A stretch of 64,000 nt of DNA from Heliocidaris tuberculata (GCA_025618425.1 CM046836.1:28972140-29036139), one strand, 5' to 3'. Positions 1-31,308 are shown, numbered from the stretch's first letter. Notes: a model not told the origin generated them from the letters alone. Program-made: numbers and translations.

Positions 1-517
1 TGTAAAGCACGCTGAATTATAGCATGGATGGTATTTGTTCCCTCTTGAAACGCCGACATGCCGCGGTGCATGCAGCTGAAAATACAATGGCATCTTATTT
101 TGTTTACAAGCGATTGATTCCTTTATTTTTTTAACGCTGCATTTTTCATCAAAATAATACCATGCAGGAAATTTAGAGTGAGGCAACAAATAAACATTTA
201 TACTGATGCTAGCGAAGTAAGAGAAATAAGTGAAGATGAGATGACAAAACAGGCACTGAAAATGTGTAAGATGTTATGGGGCATCGTCTGCTTAGGAAGG
301 ATTGCTCCCCGGTATGACGTCACATATCTCAGCAGCGTTCAAAGAGCTCTATAGGTGCTATAGCGGGGCTGTGTTATATCATTTTATAATTGATAATAAT
401 CATTACTTCAAATGTTTCCAAGCGTTGAATTTTGATGAACCTTGTTCAATCTAAGCTTCACCTATGCAATAATAAAAATTAAATCAATATTCAAAATCAA
501 TGAAATTCTACTTTAAG
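1..517 (+). mobile_element. Partial ~940-bp TIR transposon family A (half cut by window start)
   Basis: The reverse complement matches about 32549-33060, including the GCAGACGATG, TGACGTCA, ATAGCACCT and GTGAAGCTTAG blocks. The terminal inverted repeat (CTTTAAAGTAG-like) is at about 495-517. No coding capacity is seen. Confidence 0.8.
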
Positions 518-599
518 CATAAATGCTGTACCCAAATCCTTTACTTGATTGTTCCCTTTTAAAGCTTGGGCTTTATTGTTCCTCTCTAACAATCTTTTA

Positions 600-627
600 T
601 ATATTCACAGCTGCATGTACAGTGTAC

Positions 628-671
<44 letters not shown>

Positions 672-685
672 CAGCTGCATGTACA

Positions 686-736
<51 letters not shown>

Positions 737-740
737 CATA
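600..740 (+). repeat. Duplicated unit with TA microsatellite
   Basis: TTCACAGCTGCATGTACAGT occurs at about 604 and again at 668, each followed by a (TA)n run. Confidence 0.9.
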
Positions 741-1252
741 ATTCCTACTTAAGGCGATTTTTTTGGGGGAAATATTCGACTGAAGGGGGAAGCCGACGTT
801 AAGTTGAATTTTTCGATTCGCCTTAACGTTTTCGGCACTGTTTTTTCCCATTTCCGTAGGGGTAGGAGGCATTCTATCGATATAAACGTAGAGGGCGCCA
901 AATTACTTATATTACTACAAAAGTTTTGTTCGGTAGGGAGAACTCATTTTCGTATAATATAACGTTGAAAATCTATATATGTATAACTCTTGGGTATCTA
1001 ACGTCCTAAGTTGGACTTAGGGCGATGTCTGTTTTTCTTGATTATATCAATAGTTTGGGGATTTACTAAAAATACCTTATCGCACACAAAAGGTAGTTAT
1101 TATACAATTCTTTTTGCCATAAATGCAAATTGAATCAAATTAATTCTAAACATATACTAACATTTTGAATCCATTAATTCTCTGTAACGTCATTTCGCGC
1201 TGATATACGTATATATACAATTAAAAAAAAAAAAAATTCGCCTTTTAGTTGA

Positions 1253-1286
<34 letters not shown>
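741..1286. other. Non-coding, no feature recognised
   Basis: AT-rich sequence with poly-A and (TA)n/(CA)n near 1224-1286. No exon-like segment with splice sites was found. Confidence 0.6.
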
Positions 1287-1288
<2 letters not shown>

Positions 1289-2136
1289 TGCATATAAAAA
1301 AAAAGTATACCCAACTTTGGTAGCTGCTAATTAAAAAGTTATAACCTCTATGAGCTTGAGATTCATTTCACAGTAAAGAGCAACTTAAATTCTGTGTAAT
1401 GATACCTTATTTATAACTTTGCTGCCATGGATGACTGAGTAGCAGGCTTTTCAAAAAGAATTGTCAAAATCCTCTCGTACCAAGTTTGGGCTGAAGCAGT
1501 GAATGTGGGTCAAACCCAATTATGCATTAGTTACTTCAGTTGGAAAACAATTGCTGAGTTATTTTCAATTGATTTGATGCATTTGAATTGAAAAGGTGTT
1601 AAAGTCGACTCAAACTCAAGAAAGGGCTTATTACAAGCTAAATTTATGATAATTTATTAGCCATAACACAATTTTGGTTTCATCTGCATCCCTTTTTTAA
1701 GGTAAGTCTTTATTGAGTCATTCAAAATTTTAGTTATCACGAGATAAGAAGTTAGAAGGCTGTTCAAATAAATCAAAGAATATGTGGATTGAAACAAGGT
1801 TATTTAAAAGCTTAGATACACTGGATCACTTTACAATGAAGCATTGAAGCACAAAGGAGAATTCAAATTTTAAAATGATTTGAGACTAAAGTAACACATT
1901 CATATGGCTTGACCCACATTCATTGCATCAGCCCAAACTTGGAACAAGGAGATTTTGACAACACTTTTTTAAAAACCCGGTGCTCAGTCATCCATGGCAG
2001 AAATGTCATGAATGAGGGACCACTGGACAGGCAATAAGTTATTCTTCACCATGAAATAAATTTCAAAGTCACATTGGTTATAACAATTTAATTAGAAGCT
2101 ATCAAAGTTGGGTATACTTCTTTTTTATACGCACTG
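1287..2136. mobile_element. Long foldback (inverted-repeat) element flanked by TA microsatellites
   Basis: The left arm begins AGTGCATATAAAAAA, then AGTATACCCAACTTTG. The right arm is the inverse ending at 2136. Inner blocks also pair: GCCATGGATGACTGAG (about 1426) with CTCAGTCATCCATGGC (1983), and GGGCTGAAGCAGTGAATG (1488) with its inverse near 1916. So most of the 850 bp folds back on itself. Both ends abut (TA)n. Confidence 0.85.
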
Positions 2137-2170
<34 letters not shown>

Positions 2171-2779
2171 ATATATATATAGAAAAGATGACAAAGTAGA
2201 GAAGTAATGCATTTTCAAGTCCAACAGTGATGTTTATTAATACACCAATTTTCAACGCATGCTCACTTCTTATTCAGGGTTTACATGGATTACTTTAAAC
2301 TTTGTCATCTTTTCTGTGCCAACATGTGGACTTTTAATAATATCATTATATATATATATATTATGGTATAAGACAAACTAATGGAGCATGGCTGCTACTC
2401 GGAGTTTCACGCCTTATGTATGTATGTATATATATATATAAGGCAGCACAAAAAATGATTGAGAAATGTACCAACAAACCAAAAAACAACTGATGAAAGA
2501 AACACATTTGTTCTAATCATTTCTTTAAACTTCATGAATCAAAGTAAAGATATTTATATTTGGCTACGGTCTACCATGTCCTTCAGCTGACGACGATATT
2601 CTGACCGGTGGAAATGGTATGGTGGCAAAGTTACCACAAAAAGTGTATTGTTTTGTTTACAAACAGCTCCTCAGGCAGTGATATCAAATCTGACCACATA
2701 TGGCTAATGGACGATACCCCCAAAGGACATAATGTTTTCAATATTCATAAAACGGATTTGTGCAGAAGAAGTGATGTCC

Positions 2780-2920
2780 GGGGGAGCGTTTCATCAAGCT
2801 GTTTTGTCAGACATTTTTACCGACAACTGTTATAAGCTACTGAAATCCTTGCGTCTGATTGGCTGAGAGCAAATTTGTCAGTAAAAATCACTGACAAAAC
2901 GCTTGATGAAACGCTCCCCT
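2780..2920. mobile_element. Palindromic MITE, family B (140 bp)
   Basis: GGGGAGCGTTTCATCAAGC at the left and its inverse GCTTGATGAAACGCTCCC at the right. The middle carries AACTGTTATAAGCTACTG and CTGATTGGCTGAGAGC. Further copies are at 42958-43092 and 55669-55805. Confidence 0.9.
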
Positions 2921-3700
2921 GTAATCCATCTTCTCATTGGTTTATTCTTCACACACTCTTTAATTCATGTACCATGTCAGGAAGCTTTTTGGAGAAAAGC
3001 ACTTCAATTACATTCTAACAAATTTCCTAATGCATACTATGAAGAGCTCTAAGATCTTCATACAGGAAACTAATCTGCTAAGGTCTACTTTTACGAATGA
3101 TAACTCTTCTGTATATAAACATAAATAGAAAAATTAACATAAGATATTCACTTTTGTCTTTGATTAAACTTAGAGATTTGTCCTTCTGGAAGAAGGAGAT
3201 CATTTCCAAGATGTATTTTTAGCAATATCTAGAAAAACAGTACAAGAAAACAAACAAATACACATGAAGACCTGGGCCAGTATTAAAATCAAAACTCAAT
3301 GTAAGTGATTATTTTTACTTATTTTTCGCTTGCCTAAGTAAAATGGCTCATCTTATTCAGTTCACATCTAAGAACTATACTTTAGCAAGCTAACCTTAAG
3401 CCACAATATTTACTAGTTACTACTGTGATGTCATAAAGCCAATCCAAAAATATTTCAAAGGAATTTGTCACATTAAAAAAAATGCATGCTCAATTGGCTT
3501 TCTTTAATGATATACAGAATTAATGAGAACCATTGTCTGCCAGTCAAGGCTTTTATCTCATTGGCTCAAGTCTGAGCCAGCTTTTTCGGATTTGGGTAGA
3601 ATACTAGCCAATAATGTATTTTCTCTCAGCCCCAAACTGAGATAAAACTTATATTTCTAAATTAACCCGATGACTACAGAATTCTCAAATTCCCATAGGC

Positions 3701-4103
3701 TTAACCCTTTCAGGACAGGAATTATTTAATGGTTAAATTGATCACATTTTGTTCTTCAAATTGGCAACAAAAATATTTTTCTTTTAATGCTACGTGGTTC
3801 TAATAAAATGTAATGTCTTTGAAAAACAACATACATGGTTAAAAACTTTATCGAAAGGTCGAAAAAGTTGCCAATTTTGACAAAATATAATGATTTTGAA
3901 CCTCTCAATGTGTTGCCAATTTAAGGATTTTAAAGCTTATTCTCCTTTTTAAAATTTTTGTCATCAAATGCAATATGGTCATGCAACAAAAATGGAAATT
4001 TTTGCTCTTTCTACTCATGCATCTAGTATATTTCTTAGAGCTCTGAATGAAAAAGTTATTGAGCCAAACCACAAAATGTGGTCAATTGTCTTGAAAGGGT
4101 TAA
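3701..4103 (+). mobile_element. MITE family C (~400 bp), TTAA-flanked
   Basis: It starts TTAACCCTTTCAGGACAGG and ends GTCTTGAAAGGGTTAA, so its termini are inverted and carry TTAA. Further copies are at 8851, 39798 and 52709. Confidence 0.88.
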
Positions 4104-4742
4104 AGGTCCCCTGCAACCCAAATGCAAGTTGATTCCTGTTGATGTGCAAGGATGCATACAACTTATATTTTGTTATTCAAACATCTAAATATGTTTCTTA
4201 AATTTTTAAAACATTTTTGAAATCATTTTCTCAAACATGCTAAGCTCCACCCTAAAAAAAATGCCCCAGATCTCATTCCTGCAATGACATCATCCGTCAA
4301 TCATTAGTGAGCTAAGGAGAAACAGTGGTATGTAGCTTTGCCAGAGATGACCATCTGTTCTAATAAACCATACAATGCCTACATAGGAGTTGCTATGTCA
4401 GACATGCTGTAGCATCACCAGGAAAAGAATGGTAATGAGGAGGTATTGTTTGAAAGCATGCAATTCTATTGTGAGCACGTGCTGAGCTGGGGAAAGTTAC
4501 ATTCAACTGTCCATTGTAGAATGTTATTGTAGCTGACTGATGATTGACAGATGATGTTATTGCAGGAATGAGATCTGGAGCTTTTTTTTAGGGTAAAACT
4601 TAGGAGGTTGGGAAAAATATTTCAAAAAATATTTAAAAATCTATGAAACATAACAAGATGTATTAATAACAGAATATTAGTTGTATGCATCCCTGCACAT
4701 CAACAGAAATAAACTTGCATTTGGGTTGCAGGGGCCTTTTAA
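4100..4742. mobile_element. TTAA-flanked foldback element D
   Basis: TTAAAGGTCCCCTGCAACCC on the left pairs with GGGTTGCAGGGGCCTTTTAA on the right. GATCTCATTCCTGCAATGAC pairs with its inverse near 4560, giving arms of about 200 bp. It abuts family C at a shared TTAA. Confidence 0.85.
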
Positions 4743-4824
4743 TACAGGGACAACCCTGTTGCAATAGGCCATGGGTTAAGTATTCAACTGAATACTGGCC
4801 CAGGACATGATGAAAGATTCTTAC

Positions 4825-24100
<19,276 letters not shown>

Positions 24101-24274
24101 GCGTAGTAAACATTAACACGTCACGTCACACTTGGAATATTTTTGTAGGTGGAAATTCAAAACTGTTTTACACGTTCACTGAAACAACAACTAACTTTAT
24201 ATCTTAATTTGGTTTGAATATATAGATCTAATCTTTCTGCAGTAAGTTAAATAATAAGCCTATAAAATAGGCCA
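24101..24274 (-). promoter_or_regulatory. RINT1 5' flank (presumed 5' UTR/promoter)
   Basis: This is the sequence directly upstream of the RINT1 ATG. An in-frame TAA lies 15 nt upstream. No TATA box is seen at a sensible distance, so the transcription start cannot be placed. Confidence 0.35.
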
Positions 24275-24378
24275 TGAATAATGATAGAAATAATAATAAT
24301 AACAATAATAACTAAAATAACAATATTATAACAATGATAATAATGAATAGACCTAATGATAATAATAATAATAATTTT
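24275..24378 (+). repeat. AAT-type microsatellite upstream of RINT1
   Basis: Imperfect AATAAT/AACAATAATAAC repeats lie 180-280 bases upstream of the RINT1 start codon. Confidence 0.85.
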
Positions 24379-24429
24379 TTAAAAATCTTATTTAGACTAG
24401 TATTGCTTTTCCGAGGCCCTGCAATTTAT

Positions 24430-25375
24430 ATTACCCCCAACTTTGTCAGAAGGAAGGTGTATGACTAAACAATACAAACTGACAAAATTTCCCGTCGGGA
24501 TGGGTTGTCAAACGGCCCCTAAAAATTGGGGCAAATTTTTCCCCTTCATAGCCATAGGCCCATGGACCAAATTTTTTCTGAAGGAAGAGGTGTGGGTGAG
24601 TTTTTATAAAAATATAAAAACTGACAAAAATTTCCATCGGGAAGGAGGTGTAATACTCCCCTGGACAAAAAAACAACACTGAATTGTCCCGGCTAAACCA
24701 AGCTTTGCTGCCCAAAATGCTTTGGATTTAGAGAAAAAACATTTTTAGGCATTATAACCTGAATAACTCCAAAGTGTGTCATGTCAAAATTACATAGTAC
24801 AATCTTGAGTATTGCCATTTTCTTGGGGTGCTATTTGGTCTCAAATGATCATTTCAATAATAAGTTATTAAACTGTGAAATTTGTATTGCTGCTCAAAAG
24901 TAGTCAAATTATATTGTCAGCATTATTGTAAACACAGCCATTGTCCTTCTGCACCTGTATCCGTGGCTATGTGGCTGCCATGCTGAAATCTACAGTTCAA
25001 GTGTTTGGAGTTATTACAGTTGTAATGCATAAATATTTTTTTTTTCTCTACATCCAAAGCATTTTGGGCAGCAAAGCTTGGTTTAGGGGCACTTTGTTTT
25101 TTGTTGTTTTTTTAGGGGCGTGTTACACCCCTTTCCCTATATGGAAATTTTTGTCACTTTTTTATATTTTTGAAATGTATACCCATACCTCTTCCTTCTG
25201 ACAAAATTTGGTCCATGCATGGGCCTAAAAGGAAAAAATTTGCCCCAATTTTTAGGAGCCGTCTGACAACAGGCATCCCGACTTAATTTTTTTTTTTTTT
25301 TTTTTTTTTTGTATAGTCATACACCTTCCTTAATTCTTACAAAGTTTGGCCCATATGTTAGGTTGAAATCGACCA
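24430..25375. mobile_element. Large foldback element, family F
   Basis: The left arm 24430-24780 (GAAGGTGTATGACTAAAC, ACGGCCCCTAAAAATTGGGG, CAAGCTTTGCTGCCCAAAAT) is mirrored by 25050-25370 (GCATTTTGGGCAGCAAAGC, CCCAATTTTTAGGAGCCGT, ATACACCTTCCTT). The central 270 bp is unpaired. Confidence 0.88.
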
Positions 25376-25379
25376 GACT

Positions 25380-26457
25380 TTATGCCCCTTTTGGGGGGCT
25401 CAGCTGGGTGCCAAACCCGGCGGCTTTGTTTGAGCTGACAAGCTTTGTGAATGACATGATGGTCTAAGTAACTTTAATCTCATATGTAAAATGAGGTGAC
25501 TACTTCGGAACAGGCTCCAGTACTATCAGGGATGTATATAAGCACCAAGCATGGATCGGGCCAGGCCCACTCGTATGAGAGCCAAGAGCTTTTACCAATA
25601 TATTTTTCAATTCAATTTAATGACATTATTTCAAACTTTTCAATATAAGTGCACAGAGTTATAAATGAACAAAGAAATGTACATGTATTTTCAAAATAAT
25701 TATGACAAAATATACATTCACGTGGTACATACATAGTTTGGAGAACACACCTCTATTAAAAACAAAAGCTTGGGGCGAAGGTGCCCTTAGTACATAATAC
25801 ATAATAGTACATAATAAATATATAAAAAGAAAATAACTACATACAAAGAAAAATATATAACATTCCTAGACCACTGAGTTTGATTGGAGGGGAAAAAAGA
25901 AAGAAGGAAAAAAAAAACAAGAGGGGGGGGGGAGGAAACAAAAAAGGTGCTCCCTATTATTAATATTATTATTATCATTTTCTATATTCCAAATCAAGCT
26001 CGATATTCTTTCAAAATCAAAACATTATTTTTGAGTCACAAACAATGTTACTGTTACCCAAGTTATTTTCTTTGATTATATTTCTGTATTTCATTTATTT
26101 ATTCAAAGTTCTAGGCAAAGAGTTCAAACGTATTGAAACGGTGAATAAAGGGGAAAAAAGAAGTACCACCGACTAGTGCCCGAGGATAGCCAGTGAACCA
26201 GTTTCTGTAAAAGAGCTCCTCCTCGCTCATTCTAGTCAGTGGAATTTACATACAATATACAGACATTTATTAAATGCAAATCAATCTCAATACTCAATTT
26301 ATGGTTACGTTTATAAAATTAATGGGTAGATTTTCAAAGTAGGTGCTAAAACTATGTATACATATGGGTCAAATTGTTCCCAGGCTTTCCCAGGAATAGT
26401 TGAAGAATAGTTGATGACCAAAAAGAACGTACTGTTATGTGATAAAAAGACCAATTT
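25380..26457. other. Intergenic, no gene recognised
   Basis: AT-rich, with A/G-rich and poly-G stretches near 25884-25935. The overlapping open frames are low-complexity. Confidence 0.55.
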
Positions 26458-26699
26458 CAGTGGCGGATTTAGGAGGGGGGCACACCCGGCCTGTGCCCCC
26501 CCCCCCTTTGGAAGAAAAGTATGCATTGCGCCCCCTTTTTATTGTGCCCCTCCCCCCTTTTAGAACGAAAAACCTTTCTTGGGACCCCTCAACAAAAAAT
26601 ACGGTTCTCCCTCCAAGCAGTTTCTTCCAAAAGTTGACAAACCTGCATTTGTGTCGTCCCCCCCCCCCTTATACCAAATCCTTGATCCGCCCCTGAATT
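26458..26699. mobile_element. hAT-like MITE (CAGTGGCGGAT ends)
   Basis: It starts CAGTGGCGGATTTAGGAGGG and ends GATCCGCCCCTG, inverted termini typical of CAGGGGCGGAT hAT MITEs. Internal C runs are long. AATTT flanks both sides. Confidence 0.7.
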
Positions 26700-26940
26700 T
26701 TATACATTATTAGTAAGTTATCATTACATTATCAATACCTCGACAGGAGGTAAACAGGAAATTCGAATGTTTACAAACTTCACACTTTTTCAAAAATTAT
26801 TACTCATACAACTTCCAACTAAAGCTATTTGATTCAACATTTTGGTCACTTAATAGTCTTCTTATTCACAACATTACTCCTTCCAGATAACAGACCGAAA
26901 AGCTATGACGTACCTAATGGTCATTTGGTCAAAGACTCAA

Positions 26941-27064
26941 GGTTGACCAACTCCCAATAGAGGGTTTACCCTTTATAAAAGGGGTTCACTTCAGGACTCA
27001 AGCAAGTCAGAGAGAATTCAGATCGACTTCAAGATTTACGTCAGATATGATTGCAGACATCATG
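26941..27064 (+). promoter_or_regulatory. Candidate TATA promoter
   Basis: TATAAAA at about 26974-26980 lies in a CCTTTATAAAAGGGG context. A mixed-composition segment with AGGACTCAAGCAAGTCAGAG follows 25-45 bases on. It could belong to an old mobile element or to a 5' exon of an unknown transcript. No coding sequence follows before the insertion at 27062. Confidence 0.3.
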
Positions 27065-27246
27065 CAGGGGCGCGGAGCGTTTTTGAAAGAGGGGGGGGGG
27101 GGGGCTGATATGATTTCACTCATTAATAACAATTTTCGAACCTTTTTTCCGAGGTTTTAGAGCACGTATCTATTTTTTAAAAAGTGGGGGGGGGGCTGCA
27201 GCCCCCAGCCCCTCCCCCCCCCCCCCCCGGTTCCGCAGCCTTTGTC
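27062..27246. mobile_element. GC-rich MITE with G and C homopolymers
   Basis: CAGGGGCGCGGAGCG at the left pairs imperfectly with GGTTCCGCAGCCTTTG at the right. TCATG occurs at both flanks. It contains a long G run and a long C run. Confidence 0.55.
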
Positions 27247-27984
27247 ATGAGAGTATCTAGTCACCATCATTCTTGCTCCAGACTTCAGTTCATCTATTAG
27301 TGTATCTTCATCTGTATGTATATCATCTATAAATGCAAAGCTCTTCGAACTTCTACTGACTTAGTGTCTTGGTTTCATCATTACTGTTGAGACTCTATAT
27401 ACTCATCATGAAAGCCAAATGTAACATATCCGATCCCTTATGCAGACCAATTAACGAGTAGTTGATGATAAAGCGCGTAATATACTTATTTTACAGACCA
27501 TTTTGTGAAAAGTGATGTTCGCTAAGGTATAACATTTTGAACATGTTAAAAATTTCCTCTGAAGGTCGGCGAAGGTTTGGTGAACATGGCTAACAACTGA
27601 AATGTATTCACAGAAGTTTTAAAGAACAATTGAGGATTCTGGCGAATGTCTGAAAATATTTCGCTAACTGTTAATTCACAACCCCAGTGAGGATGAGAAT
27701 GTCGAAAAAATGGCCCTGTTCAGACACAATTAAGGCCGGAATTCACAAAGGTGGTTTCAATTCAGACCATGGTTTATGCAGATTTCGTGATTTAGCGCAT
27801 ACACTTATAGTCTGGGAGCCTGTCCCGAAATAGTCACCCCATTTTACCCATAAGATTTGACCCCTTAAAGTTGCTTAGACCATCTAATCCATTGACAAAA
27901 AGGTGCAGCCTGAACGTAGCCGCCGGGTTTAGCCCCCAGAGCCCCCAAAAGAGACCCCAAAGTCGGGTCGATTTCACCCCATCT
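27247..27984. other. Intergenic, nothing recognised
   Basis: AT-rich without repeats or frames of note. Confidence 0.6.
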
Positions 27985-28705
27985 CCCCCATGCACCAAAC
28001 TTTGTCAGTAGGAAGCAGTATGACTGGACATTACAACAACAAAAAAAAAAAAACTGACAAAAAATTCTGTTGGGATGGGGTGTCAGACGGCCCCTAAAAA
28101 TTGGGGTAAATTTTCCCCCTTGAAGCCCAGGGACCAAATTTTGTCAGAAGGAAGAGCTATAGATGTACATTCCAAAAATATAAAAACTGACAAAATTGTC
28201 CATCGGGAAGGGTGTGTCAGACCCCCTGAAATGAAAATTCCAAAGTGCCCTTGGACAATGCTTTGCCCCTCAAAATGCTCTGTATGTAAAGAAAAACCAT
28301 TTTCATACCTTCTGACTATGATAACTCACAAGTGTTTTATTCAATTCAATTCAAACTTTCATAACATAATTTTGAGTATAATAGTCTTCTTGCGGTGCAA
28401 TTTGGTGTTAATTGGTCTTTGGATTAATAAATTATGAAATTGAGAAAAATGTATTGCTTTCTCAAAAGTAGCCAAAAAATACTGTCATGCAGGATTATGT
28501 AAACACACCCATTGTCCCTCTTCACCAGTTTGACAAGGCATAATAGAAGAGCTTTTCAAGTATCTGTGGTATGTGACTACCAGGCTGAAATGTACTATTA
28601 TTAATTGCACAGATACCAAGCAAGCTCTCTATTATGCCTTGTCAGATCGACAATGGGTGTGTTTACATAATCCTGACAGTATTTTTTGGCTACTTTTGAA
28701 AATAC
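27985..28705. mobile_element. Foldback family F, one outer arm lost
   Basis: The left arm shares ACGGCCCCTAAAAATTGGGG and GACCAAATTTTGTCAGAAGG with 24430. The centre contains its own inverted pair around 28455-28570 and 28608-28703 (CACCCATTGTC, GGCATAATAGA). The outer right arm is missing. Confidence 0.82.
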
Positions 28706-28799
28706 CTCTAATAAGTAACATAACTATATCAAATATAAATGTGAGCGAGCGTAGCGAGCAAGCCTTGACGAAATTAAAGTAAAGTTGCTCAAATCGCTA

Positions 28800-29690
28800 T
28801 AAATTAGGGGCACGAATTATGGAGCAAGAAAAAAGGGGCCCTTATCAAGAACGATAATGGCACTTATCAAAAAGAAATGGAGCAGGAGTATATTAAAAAG
28901 AGCAATTATCAGAGGATGAAACATGTGGTATTTGTCGCACATGAATATTGGCACTTTATACCAGAGGTATATAAAAAGGGCACTTATGAGAATGGAAAAG
29001 GGGTGTTTTTGTTTTGTTTTTTTATAAAGGAACATGGGCTCTTATCAAAAGGAATTGTACTTCTTAGAAAGAAAAGGAGCCCGTTTCAAAATGAATCAAG
29101 GAAAACTTATCAGAGGTGTAAAGGGGCACTCATCAGAGATGTCATATGTCATTTAACAGAAGGCACTTCTCAAATTTGAATAGAGGATATGGCCACAGGT
29201 AAAGATGCACTTATCAGACGGAAAGGGGGTAATTCTTGTATTTGAAAAGTGAGAATGGAAAAAAGGCAGTTATTGAAATAGATTAATAGGTACATTTGAT
29301 GCAAATGATTTAAAAGGGAATTGTCGAAGGAAAGATTTTATTAGGAGTTTTATGAGAGATAAAAAGGGAAGAGGCTCGTTTATAAATATAAAAATAAAAT
29401 AAAGGGAGCACTTATCAGAAAGAATGGGGGCCATTATAAGATTCGAAAAGGGGAACGTATTATAATATAAAGGATACTTATGAATGGGGAAGGGGCACTT
29501 CTTACTAAGGAAAAGGGACAGTTGTCAAGGAAGAAGGGGCACCTCTCAGATTTTATTAGGCCTCTGGCAATTATCAATGGTAATAAAATCAAAATTTAAG
29601 ATTGTGGATTGTGGCAGGAATATAAAGGAAAGGGAACACTTATCTAAAGTAATCTATGTAAAAGGGGGAATTTCTAGATACCCAAATTCC
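28800..29690 (+). repeat. Degenerate minisatellite with GGGGCACTTATCAGA core
   Basis: Variants of RGGGGCACTTATCARAA recur roughly every 30-60 bases: for example 28834 GGGGCCCTTATCAAGAA, 28857 TGGCACTTATCAAAAAG, 28978 GGGCACTTATGAGAATGG, 29122 GGGGCACTCATCAGAG, 29206 GCACTTATCAGA, 29406 GAGCACTTATCAGAAAG and 29495 GGGGCACTTCTTAC. The strand is G/A-rich throughout. Confidence 0.8.
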
Positions 29691-29699
29691 TAAAATACT

Positions 29700-30235
29700 G
29701 GGGACACTGTACCCCCTCCCCCCACCCCACAGCGCCTGATTTTAAATAATCCTAAAATTTCTCTAAAGAGTTGATGCGTCATTCTGAATCCTGAATGAAG
29801 ACTCATGAACTTGTATAGAAGATGTGATAGATAGACTGTCATTCTATAGGGAATGCTGTATACAGTCGCGAGAAGTCACGTGAAAATATCTGAGCTTGTT
29901 TTCTACACTTTGTTTATAATACTATGCTTTTTTAGGCCTAGATTTTGCATTAACTGCGCATAAAAGAGGCGGGGATGTATTGCCCATTTGTACCAATGGA
30001 AAACATGTTAGTAATCCCGGGTATAGTGATTTGCTCATGATTTTCTATATGAATAGCAAGCGGACCCCGTTGAAACCTCCAGTTGAAAACCTAATTAGTA
30101 ACAAGTTAATTAGCACTTGCACTAATTATTTGTGCCAATCAAAACAACACAATAGCACTTGTTTGTCTGTAATAATTCCAATGTAAAGGCATTGACAATA
30201 AGTAGATTAATTCAATGCTAAACGTTACTGTCCAT
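29700..30235. other. Intergenic, nothing recognised
   Basis: Unremarkable AT-rich sequence with a short C-rich patch near 29710. Confidence 0.6.
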
Positions 30236-30292
30236 ATTATTACCCTGCATGGTTATAGCCGAGCCGCCAAAGGAACGCGCTCAAGCATACCA
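30236..30292 (-). mobile_element. SINE fragment
   Basis: ATTACCCTGCATGGTTATAG and CCGAGCCGCCAAAGGAAC match the body of the SINE at 14600-14875 in the same orientation. Confidence 0.7.
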
Positions 30293-30339
30293 TTACCATC
30301 GCGGGAGTCGTTTTTAGTTCAGATGGAATTTCAAAAAAA

Positions 30340-31308
30340 TTCATATCATATTATTAATCTTTAGTAAATCTTTGAAATCACTATACCGGGAAACACACTT
30401 GTACAAAATACTAACTTAGATTGGGTCGAATCCACTAAATTTCTTGGCATTTGCATTGACAGTACTTGTCATATATGGAATGTACATAATTTATAAACTA
30501 TTAGAAATTCAGGTATTTTAAACAAACTAAAGCACGAATTTCAATTCCATATCTTATTATCCTCATATTCTACTCTTATATTACCTTACCTTAATTACGG
30601 TATCCTTGATCGGGTCCGCTCGCTATTCATAAGAACCGCTATTCATAGGAAACCGCTATTCATTTAACTCGTGCCATGAATAGTGTTCCGTATGAATGGA
30701 TGTCCTTATGAATAGCGAGGAAATTTGTCTATGGTTTGCTCGCTATTCACAAGGACCGTTATTCGTACAAAACCGCTATTCATTTAGTCACGCGTTATGG
30801 ATAGTGGTCCTTATGAATAAGTGGTCCTTATGAATAGCGGTCCTTATGACTAGCGAGGTTACCCCTCCTTGATTGGGGCAACGGGGCAAAAACCCTACTT
30901 GACAAGACTCTTTTTAACTTTTCAGAAACGAGCAATTATAGAAACATGCTGGATTTCGTTCCCACTAGTCCACATTTTAAAAGAACAAACATTTACGTAT
31001 ATTGTTGACATAGTCTATAACTTAGGAATATTTATGTACCATTTATCCATTAATTAAATTACCTACTGTAATAACTTGTACACTTTTTGTATATAAGAAA
31101 TAGCAGTATCCATCAATACTTCACCCGTCGAAGCAGTCTCTTCCATCTTCCTCGTACACGAACACTGTTTGCTCAAAAAATATTATTTTTACTGGTCCCA
31201 AGTGTTGGAATGACCTTCCAATTGAACTTAAAGCAACCTCATTATGTTTTTAGACGCAAGCTGAAATGTTATCTTCTGAAAGATTATGTAAAACAGACAG
31301 TTATATGA
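30340..31308 (+). pseudogene. Decayed non-LTR retrotransposon ORF (post-RT region), interrupted by a MITE
   Basis: Discontinuous frames on the plus strand give TKFLGICIDS, then LILPYLNYGILD. After the insertion 30611-30865 they continue as FQKRAI, then IHQYFTRRSSLFHLPRTRT, and finally FRRKLKCYLLKD. These match the region after the YADD core in CR1/Jockey-type reverse transcriptase ORFs. Stops and frameshifts abound, and no RT catalytic block remains. Confidence 0.75.
30611..30865. mobile_element. hAT-like dimeric palindromic MITE, 8-bp target duplication
   Basis: TCCTTGAT lies at 30603-30610 and again at 30866-30873, an exact 8-bp duplication. The 255-bp insert is built from CGCTATTCATAAGGACC words on both strands and has two tandem palindromic halves (about 30615-30721 and 30737-30860). 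Confidence 0.9.

Larger units (their letters stand above)
3271..4803. mobile_element. Outer TIR element carrying two nested MITEs
   Basis: CTGGGCCAGTATT near 3272 pairs with AATACTGGCCCAGG ending at 4803. Family C (3701-4103) and element D (4100-4742) lie inside. The right end is about 20 bases from the RINT1 exon 11 donor. Confidence 0.65.
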
